Assembly: GCA_037447655.1 (NCBI GenBank)
Contig: JBBHKE010001198.1
Location: 1 to 61,960 of the forward strand
Reading direction: 5' to 3'
DNA: 61,960 nucleotides
Source of the DNA: Zygnema cylindricum
Lineage: Eukaryota; Streptophyta; Zygnematophyceae; Zygnematales; Zygnemataceae
Position numbers and translations under genes: made by a program. Below the pieces are notes generated by a model. That model did no database searches. It was given only the letters and a program-made list of their open reading frames with translations, and was not told the DNA's origin. The stretch's first letter is position 1. Every line of letters begins with the position of its first letter. This document shows positions 55,731-61,960 of the stretch, in pieces.

Positions 55731-56193
55731 ATATTTATTAGTGTTGGGTATCGAGGACCCATTGCCGATATTCGATATATATCGAATTTCATGTACCCGA
55801 TATTCGATATATCGCTTCGATATATCGAATTTCAAATTATCGCGATATATCGCCGATATATCGTATCGACGATATATCGAATATGAAATTTTTTTTTTTT
55901 TTTTCAAAAACCCCCCCCCCCCCCCCCCCCCCCCCCACTGAGCGCTCAGTGGGGGGGGGGGGTAAAATCCGAACGATTTTCCGTACGATTTTCCGTATGA
56001 TTCTCCGTACGCTTTTTCGTACGGTTTTCCGTACTCTGCCTGTACGGACACGAAATTTTTGCGATATATATCGCGATAATTTATGTTGGTCTCGGTACGA
56101 TATATCGAGGATCCTCCTCGATCGATATTCGATATATCGAATATCGAAATTATCGCGATATGAATCTACCCGATACCCAACACTAATATTTAT
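55731..56193. mobile_element. hAT-type MITE with 8-bp target duplication
   Basis: The 447-bp element (55739-56185) has terminal inverted repeats TAGTGTTGGGTATCG and CGATACCCAACACTA, and a perfect 8-bp duplication ATATTTAT on both sides (55731-55738, 56186-56193). TAGTG-type ends with 8-bp duplications define the hAT superfamily. The interior is made of TATCGATA words, a C-run/AGCGCT/G-run hairpin (55910-55962) and CGTACGATTTTC repeats. No transposase is encoded. Frames on both strands are shadows of the palindromes. Confidence 0.92.
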
Positions 56194-57047
56194 ACACACG
56201 ACGTCCGCGCGGCGCGGCGCGTCGTAAATCGGAATGAAAGGAGGGCGACGTGGACGCGTGCGCCGCATCCCCTCACCGCTCCCACCGGTTGTCCGTAGCG
56301 CGAAAATTGCTCGGTCTCGAAATGACGGCTCGGTCACGCTTGTAACGTAGTAATTTTGCCCGACAAAAATTGTTTGTCGAAAAGCCCAGCAGTCCGTCAT
56401 GTCGCGCTGGCATGTACGGAATTTTCTGACATGTAAGTAAAAAATAAGGTCCTTTTGCGAAAGATCGTGTAAAATCGGATCATCATATGTTACGATTTCA
56501 AATCTTATGTAGAATCTTTTTGTTTCGAAACATCTATGGGTTTCTCAGCAAGATTTTGTCAAAGCAATCGCCTTACGCCACGTTTCCAATTATATTTTTT
56601 GAAGTAAATAAATATGAAGACGGGCAATCATCAGAAAAAGAAAATCGAAAAGGTGCATCTTAAAAAGTACTCCGATTGACATAAAAATTATTCCAACTAT
56701 TTTCTTTCATTGGATTTTACTTCGAGAAATTTTCTCTGTCAAAAGTTTTCGTCTCTGCCCGTCAATGAATGTAAAATGTTTAAGTCAGCCCGCAATGTCG
56801 GTGCTCATGCACGGTCTACATCTAATTCGCTAACATAAACCCGAATCGATCTTATTTGGATCCGATTCGATATGCGATATTTTTTATAAAATTCATTTTA
56901 TTAAACAGCCAATTTTCGCCCAATGATTCACTTTCGTATCAATCCACTGCTCAGAAACGCACTACGGGACAACAAACCCTAAAAAGCCCCTTAAAAACCC
57001 TAAAAAACCCCTTGGAACAAAAAAAACGTCGCGCAACATGGATACAG
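56194..57047. other. Intergenic stretch with telobox-like repeats
   Basis: No gene is visible. AACAAACCCTAAAAAGCCCC and AAAAACCCTAAAAAACCCC at about 56970-57012 hold plant telobox words (AAACCCTA) in a degenerate short array. Confidence 0.5.
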
Positions 57048-57277
57048 TACACCGTGTATCACTTATTAGCGTTAATGCTTTTTTATCCACATAAAACATC
57101 ATTTCTCCGTACACACTTGTCGAATTTTAGCTCTGACGGTTGCGATTGAAAGGAAAGATTCTCAGCTTTCAATTGGCGGTCTCCATTTGAAAATCGGAGA
57201 AATATGTACGGCAAAAAGATGTTTTAAGTGGCGAAAAAATCAAAAAAATATAAACCCTAATAGCGATACACGGCGTA
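57048..57277. mobile_element. Short MITE, ACACCG..ATTAG family
   Basis: 230 bp from TACACCGTGTATCACTTATTAGCG to CTAATAGCGATACACGGCGTA, an imperfect terminal inverted repeat. The interior resembles 3283-3470. Confidence 0.6.
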
Positions 57278-57290
57278 CAGTACAGTACAG

Positions 57291-57695
57291 TACACCGCCA
57301 ATCGCTATTAGAGTCAAGGATTAATTAGCGTCAAAAAACAATTAGCGTTATTGATTCTAATTTAGTACCTGAGACGTGGCAGATTATGGTCCACGTACTT
57401 AAATAGCGTTATTAATTGTATTTCAGGTTTTTTTTTTTGAAAAAAGGGCACCGAATTGGCGTTATATACTCTAATAGCGATTGGCGGTGTACAGTACACC
57501 GCCAATCGCTATTAGAGTATATAACGCCAATTCGGTGCCCTTTTTTCAAAAAAAAAAACGTGAAATACAATTAATAACGCTATTTAAGTACGTGGACCAT
57601 AATCTGCCACGTCTCAGGTACTAAATTAGAATCAATAACGCTAATTGTTTTTTGACGCTATTTAATCCTTGACTCTAATAGCGATTGGCGGTGTA
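57291..57695. mobile_element. Two head-to-head MITEs: 405-bp near-perfect inverted repeat
   Basis: Arm one (57291-57491) and arm two (57495-57695) are reverse complements with only a few mismatches, separated by CAG. Each arm itself has terminal repeats TACACCGCCAATCGCTATTAG and its complement, so each is a complete about 201-bp MITE. A transcript would fold into a hairpin with an about 200-bp stem. Confidence 0.92.
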
Positions 57696-57708
57696 GTGTA
57701 CTGTACTG

Positions 57709-58241
57709 TACACCGCGCATCGTTATTAGTGTCAAAGTCACTAATTTGGGTTCTTAAAATTTTGATTTTTTTCCTCAAATAGGATACATGATTTTAATTT
57801 TTACTTGACGTTAATTAAGGTACCGTACAGAATAGCGTAAAGAACGAAAGTACATTAATATTTAAATAGTGTGGTGTACGGTCGATGTCAGACCGTACAT
57901 AAATGTACCTTTTCAAGTGAAAAGTTTATAAAAAATGAATTAAATTATACGCGCACCCATAGGAACGTGCACTCAAAAAACGGGATTAGTCTGACACGTA
58001 AACTAGTCTGGACATGTACGGATATATAAATTTCACGACGGCGTACGATTTCTAATATTGGGTACGAATACATATATTAATGTTTGTAATCGTACGGTGA
58101 ATATTCCATTTTTGCTGTTCCCAAATTAGCATAATGCCGAAATTAGAATACACCTTTTTAAAAAAAAAAAAAAAAAATCTTAAATAGTAAATTTTCTTCA
58201 ACACTATTTAAACTTTGACACTAATAACGATTCGCGGTGTA
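57709..58241. mobile_element. MITE, 533 bp, same end family
   Basis: Left end TACACCGCGCATCGTTATTAG followed by TGTCAAAGT; right end ACTTTGACACTAATAACG followed by ATTCGCGGTGTA. The terminal inverted repeat is about 28 bp with one or two mismatches. The AT-rich interior has no coding frame. Confidence 0.8.
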
Positions 58242-58518
58242 GCTCCCATCAATGCGGAAAACACTAATTAGGTCAATTAGGTCTGCGTCTTTCAATACTG
58301 AAGCTTCAGTAAAAAAGAAACATATAATATATATTTAACAAAAAGAAGCTTAGAAACATTCTCTGTCCTATTTTCTGTCCTGCCATCACTAGTAGAGGGA
58401 GGAGTGGGGGAGGGAGAGAGGGAGGGCGAGAGAGAGGGAGAAAAATAGATAAAATAGATGGACCTCAAAGGATCTTGAAGAAGCATTCATTCCCCTTCCC
58501 TCTTTTTTTTTTCCCTTT

Positions 58519-58625
58519 ACCTTGAGTTGTCGCATCTGGGACGGCAAACTCTTTTCCTTTTTTTTCCTTTTTTTTTCTTCTTTTTCTCATTACCTTGTGT
58601 TGTCGGATCCGGGACGGTAAAAATT
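58519..58625. repeat. Duplicated exon 3' edge with donor site
   Basis: On the minus strand the exon end ACCGTCCCGGATCCGACAAC-ACAAG|GTAATG (58594 and up) is repeated downstream as GCCGTCCCAGATGCGACAAC-TCAAG|GTAAAG (58519-58547). A second donor-like site therefore lies 70-75 bp on. Confidence 0.75.
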
Positions 58626-58777
58626 TCCGGATGGACCTCGGGTGCGGGCAGCGAGAAAATTTGTCCCCTGCCCGAAGAATCGCACGCATTATCGAAAAGA
58701 TTTGAGCCGACTCCGGCCGACCCGAGGCCGTCCTCCAAATGGTAACTCCAACTCAAAGTATTGAATAAATGGAATAA
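58594..58777 (-). CDS. DENN-domain gene, exon 5 (by order in window)
   Basis: On the minus strand a poly-T tract and AG precede TTATTCCATTT at 58777. The frame reads LSWSYHLEDGLGSAGVGSNL, FDNACDSSGRGQIFSLPAPE and VHPEIFTVPDPTTQ, ending CAAG|GTAATG at 58594. The 184-bp length leaves one base of the next codon. The N-LFDN...GRGQ...PEI pattern fits the later part of plant DENN proteins. The exon could instead start at GAC (58744 area) after TTTGGAG. GC-rich codons stand out from the AT-rich introns. Confidence 0.6.
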
Positions 58778-59240
58778 CTAAAAAAATAAAAATAAAAAAT
58801 TAATTAATTAGTAAATAGAAAGGAAAGTGGAAAAAGGGAACCCAAAAAAAAAAAAAAAACAACAACAAACAGCAATAGAAAAAACAATTAGGAAGAAAAA
58901 CGTCTTGCGGATGTTAGCTCCCAACTCAAAGTGTTGAATAAATGGAAAAACTAAAAATAAATAAATTAATTGATTAATTAGTAAATAAATTAATTGATTA
59001 ATTAGTAAATAAATAAAAAGGAAAGTGAAAAAATGGAAACCAAAAAAATAAAAATAAATGACAACAATAGTTTGAAAAATAACAAGAAAAAAAAACGTTA
59101 TTTCCAAATGGTAACTCCAACTCGAAGTATTGGGCAAATGGAATAGCTAAAAAAAAAATGAATAAAATAAAAAGGGTAAGTGGGAAAATGGAAATTTAAA
59201 AAAACAAAAAAAGACAAACAACAACAATAATCCAAAGTTT
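58735..59240. repeat. About 185-bp tandem repeat holding an exon 5' edge
   Basis: Three copies of the acceptor and first about 40 bases of the exon above (AACTCAAAGTATTGAATAAATGGAATAACTAAAAAAAT in the plus direction) occur at about 58748, 58920 and 59110. Each is followed by A-rich DNA with AATTAATTAGTAAATA. The two upstream copies give decoy acceptor sites. Confidence 0.75.
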
Positions 59241-59653
59241 TTTTAAGTGGTTTTCGAGGAACTTTCCCACGTTTTTTAAATGGTTTTTGAGAGATAACAA
59301 GAGCTTTTTAACATTATTTTAACATTTTTTTTTCTAATAGTTTTTTGGTTTTGTTAGAGTTTCCCTTTATTGGTTTGAAAGGATAAGTAAAGGTTTTTGG
59401 TGGGCTTTCAATGATTTTTTGACGGCTTTTTAGGGTTTTCTGAAATTTAAAGGGTTTCTAATGGTTTCAAAAAAAAAAAACAGGTTTTTTTATTGGTTTT
59501 TTTTACAGCATATGTTTTTGGACTTTTCTTGTGGTTTTGAATGGTTTTCAATCATTTTTTTATAGTTTTTCAATGGTTTTTCATTGAACGGTTTTTAATT
59601 AAATGATTTTAATATTGGTGTTAAGGGGAAAACAAGAGTAAAAAAAAACCCAC

Positions 59654-59707
59654 AAAGGAGAGATCGGGGACTTCATCTCCTCCTGGTGTTCGAGCTTCAG
59701 AATTTGC
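59654..59707 (-). CDS. Possible DENN-gene exon 4
   Basis: After TAAATATAG on the minus strand, 54 bases read ANSEARTPGGDEVPDLSF and stop before GTGGGT. Length is a multiple of 3 and phases match the neighbouring exons. It is GC-richer than its surroundings. The residues match no motif I know, so it is less certain than the other exons. Confidence 0.4.
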
Positions 59708-59754
59708 CTATATTTATCCCACCAAAAAAAAAAAAGTAAATAAATAAACATATA

Positions 59755-60030
59755 AATATTGTCGATAATTTATATAGTCTATAATTTATTCCACCTAATA
59801 AAACAAATAAATAAAAAAAATATATCATCGATAAGTTATTGCACCCAATAAAAAAAATAAGAAATATTGTATTTAATTTATTCCACCCAATAAAATAAAT
59901 AAGTGAATCAAAATGATCGCCTATAGTTTATTCCAACCAAAAAAATAAATAAACAAATAAATCAAATATATCGTCGATAATTTACTTCACTCGATAAAAT
60001 AAATAAATTACTTAAAAATATCGCCTTTTT
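59755..60030. repeat. AT-rich tandem repeat in intron
   Basis: About five degenerate units of 50-60 bp share TTTATTCCACCCAATAAAATAAATAA. The tract upstream (59230-59640) is GGTTTTT-rich. Both lie within the DENN intron. No exon edges are seen here. Confidence 0.7.
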
Positions 60031-60348
60031 TAGATTCTATAACATGTCCAAAAGAGCATTTTCGCAACAACTTGAAGGGCTTTTTTTAAGTCAAAAAAAA
60101 AAATCAATAAAAGCCAAGAAGGGAAAAAAAAAAATGTATCCTACAACAAAGAACAACTTAAAATAATAGCTTTCAAATCGCTTTTTTTACATCAGTACAT
60201 AGAACTTAAATGGACAAAAAAGAAAAAAAAACTAAAAACTGCACAAAAAAAAAACAGCCAAAAAAACATATTTAAACAGCCGAAAAAAATAAAAAAAAGA
60301 TAAAACGGCAAGTTACAAGAGAGGCAAAAAAAAATTCATTTGACTTAC

Positions 60349-60447
60349 CGTGGACCGAGGACCACTCCATATTCTTTTTTTTAAATAGGCGTCTCGACTA
60401 AATACCACAATTGGTTTTCCGGTTGACGTATTTTGGCCGGAGTAGTC
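60349..60447 (-). CDS. DENN-domain gene, exon 3
   Basis: Minus strand: CTATTTGCAG precedes GACTACTCCGG at 60447, and the exon ends TCCACG|GTAAGT at 60349. The 33 codons read DYSGQNTSTGKPIVVFSRDA then YLKKRIWSGPRST. VF-x-x-DA-x-LKKR is the typical DENN continuation after the GYRNF motif of the previous exon. It is phase 0 at both ends. Confidence 0.75.
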
Positions 60448-60529
60448 CTGCAAATAGTCTGGGAACTTTTAATTATAAGATACTTAAAAAAAAAAAAAAT
60501 TACACCCAAATTTATTCCCATTTTTACAC

Positions 60530-60655
60530 CCAAGAGAGAGAGAGAGAGCGAAGAGAGCGAGAGAGTGAGAGAGAGAGAGAAAGAGAGAGAGAGAAAGAGA
60601 GGGAGAGAGAGTGAGAGAACGAGAGAGAGAGAATGAGAGAGAGCGAGACAGAGAG
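60530..60655. repeat. (GA)n microsatellite in intron
   Basis: A long imperfect GAGAGA run with GC interruptions. A smaller one lies at 60896-60930. The open frames over it (Arg/Glu repeats) are not genes. Confidence 0.92.
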
Positions 60656-60687
60656 AAAATTTATCAAATTTTTGGAATGAAACTTAC

Positions 60688-60742
60688 CACAAAGTTGCGG
60701 TATCCGTTGAGCAAACTCCCGAAGAATTTAAGGAAAATAAGC
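60688..60742 (-). CDS. DENN-domain gene, exon 2
   Basis: Minus strand: GTGATAG precedes GCTTATTTTCC at 60742, and the exon ends AACTTTGTG|GTAAGT at 60688. With the AG left by the previous exon it reads R then LIFLKFFGSLLNGYRNFV. FLKFFxSLLxGYRNF is the signature of the central DENN domain. The splice phases join the exons exactly, which is strong support for a real gene. Confidence 0.85.
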
Positions 60743-61213
60743 CTATCACAAAAACACTCTTCCCTCTGAGACTAAGAATCTCCCACGAAGGAAAAAAAAA
60801 AAAACTACGAAAGCAAAACGAATAATCCTTGGGTGAAATTTAAAAGTTGGTTTACCAATGTTGCTCAGCATTGAGGAAAACTGGTATCCATAGAAGGGAG
60901 AGAGAGAGCGAGAGAGAGAAAGAGAGAGACTACAGTTCATAGAACATAAGATTAACAGTTTCCAGAAAAAGATGGGATTTTTGTAAGTTATTAAATAAAA
61001 GGTCACAATTAAAATGTAAGAATCAACGATTTGCCAATAAATTGACATAGACACCGACATTCTATGCGAATTAATTTATTAATAAGTTTGTTATTTTAAA
61101 TACATGTTTATTTATTGGTTAGCGAGGGAGAGGGACAGCGAGGGAGAAGGAGACCAAGGCAGAGGGAGATCCAGGTAGAGGGACACCGGAAGGAAGAGAA
61201 CTCTCTCAATTAC

Positions 61214-61461
61214 CTGACCTCCTGATCGTGAAATTTCCCCCAAGGTTTTTGCAATTTATGCATTGTTTTCGAGTAAGGAGGAGGATTAATATGTCTTGTC
61301 CTATCCATCGACTGCAATCCCGGATGTACCAAATTCATAAGAGACGAACGTAAATTCGAATGTTCGGGTTCCGGAAGGTTCGGGAGGTCTCCTCTCGGTT
61401 CGTGAGGATCGCTGGGAGGGATAACTTGTATGAGGTTGTTGTCGAGGTCTACTAGAACCAT
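61214..61461 (-). CDS. DENN-domain gene, exon 1 in window (SCD1/DENND-like)
   Basis: Minus strand: TTTCTTGTGCAG precedes ATGGTTCTAGTAG at 61461, and the exon ends GAGGTCAG|GTAATT at 61214. It reads MVLVDLDNNLIQVIPP, then LPNLPEPEHSNLRSSLMNLV and WGKFHDQEVR. V-DLDNN-I followed by LPEPE...LR..LM.L is the DENN-domain pattern. DENN proteins are Rab-GTPase exchange factors at membranes. In plants the best known is SCD1, needed for cytokinesis and trafficking. Earlier exons lie beyond the right edge. The internal ATG is probably not the start. Assignment to SCD1 itself is a guess. Confidence 0.8.
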
Positions 61462-61897
61462 CTGCACAAGAAATAGTGAGGATTGTGAGAGAGGTAGAAG
61501 AGAGAGAGAGAGTGGACAAGTTGGAGGGATAACTTGTATGAGGTTATTGTCGAGGTCTACTAAAACCATCTGCACAAGAAATAGTTTGGAGTGTGAGAGG
61601 GAGAGAGAGAGTGAGAGAGTGAGAGAGGGAGAGAGAGATTGGACTTATAAGAGGTCATTGTCGAGGTTTACTAGAACCATCTGCAGAAGAAATGGTGTGG
61701 ATTGTGGTGGGGGGAAAAGAGAGAGAGTGTGAATTTATAGGAGGTTATTGTCGAGGTCTACCAGAAACTGCACAAAAAATAGTGTGGATTGTGGGAGAGT
61801 AAGAGAGAGAGATAGAGTAGACAAGTTGGAGGGATAACCTGTATGAAGTAATTGTCAAGATCTACTAGAACCATCTGCACAAGAAATAATGTGGTGT

Positions 61898-61960
<63 letters not shown>
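61417..61960. repeat. Tandem duplication of an exon 5' edge, five copies
   Basis: Units of about 90-120 bp start near 61417, 61531, 61647, 61735 and 61832. Each holds, on the minus strand, TTTCTTGTGCAG (or a variant) followed by ATGGTTCTAGTAGACCTCGA and ACAAT, then a CT-rich tract. The leftmost is the working exon above. The others are partial copies inside the upstream intron. Confidence 0.88.
61895..61960. repeat. (GA)n microsatellite at window end
   Basis: A nearly pure GA run reaches the last base of the window, so its full length is unknown. Confidence 0.97.

Noticed and set aside
55837-56400. 187-codon minus-strand frame
   Set aside because: It runs through the palindromic hAT MITE and its homopolymer tracts, so it is a shadow of repeat structure.
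58292-58486. A further DENN exon near 58292-58400
   Set aside because: An AG and an open frame can be found but it soon hits a stop and shows no recognisable residues, so it is not called.
60411-60636. Arg/Glu-repeat proteins over the GA run
   Set aside because: They are microsatellite translations overlapping the DENN intron and exon 3 on the opposite strand.

Overview
The window is eukaryotic repeat-rich DNA, almost certainly from a streptophyte (a green plant outside the flowering plants, or a charophyte alga). Evidence: dense Ty1/copia and Ty3/gypsy retrotransposons with plant-style motifs, CACGTG boxes in the LTRs, a plant-type telobox, MITEs, and a spliced host gene whose exons read as a DENN-domain protein. 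A retroelement-encoded cytosine methyltransferase fits a charophyte or early land plant, but the species cannot be named from sequence. A run of 10 N at 36951-36960 marks an assembly gap.

Layout. 1-8715: gene-poor DNA with minisatellites (27-bp, 62-bp and about 193-bp units), one MITE, one decayed fragment resembling a GCR1_C-type DNA-binding domain, and much AT-rich sequence with no recognisable gene. 8716-36342: a nest of copia elements resolved here by target-site duplications (TSDs). Element W (plus strand) starts at 8716. Its gag is split by A1 (minus, 10528-33795). A1 was hit by A2 (11624-18053, TSD GGTTT) and by B (18533-29383, TSD TTGGC). B was hit by C (19824-24193, TSD ATTGC). W resumes at 33796 and is cut again by LTR X (34252-36342), which itself holds a solo LTR (35069-36054). 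36961-42972: an LTR piece (D) inside the 3' LTR of another copia element (E, minus). 42973-53628: a decayed Ty3/gypsy element (plus) with gag, protease, a C5 cytosine methyltransferase domain, RT, RNase H, integrase and 3' LTR, interrupted by two solo LTRs. 53633-55540: a second truncated gypsy LTR, a copia LTR fragment, and a 5'-truncated non-LTR retroelement. 55739-58241: a cluster of MITEs (one hAT type with a perfect 8-bp TSD, and several sharing ACACCGC..ATCGCTATTAG ends, two forming a near-perfect 405-bp inverted repeat). 58594-61960: the minus-strand DENN-domain gene, whose introns hold tandem duplications of exon edges.

How the parts work together. The copia elements share a primer-binding site complementary to the anticodon arm of initiator tRNA-Met (a half-tRNA primer, as in Drosophila copia), a purine tract AAGGGGAG, an LTR TATA box, a CACGTG box, and a tRNA-like module with a B-box-like sequence and a downstream T4-T5 run. 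The module lies in U3, antisense to the element, in all twelve LTR copies of this group that reach it. Element C is the youngest: its LTRs differ by 4 substitutions and one 1-base indel over about 1242 bp. It carries one uninterrupted 625-codon ORF fusing gag to shrunken RT and RNase H remnants, so it looks like a recently mobile non-autonomous element. The strongest candidates for something unusual are the methyltransferase-bearing gypsy element, the antisense tRNA-like module in the LTRs, the gag-fusion element C, and the exon-edge duplications of the DENN gene.
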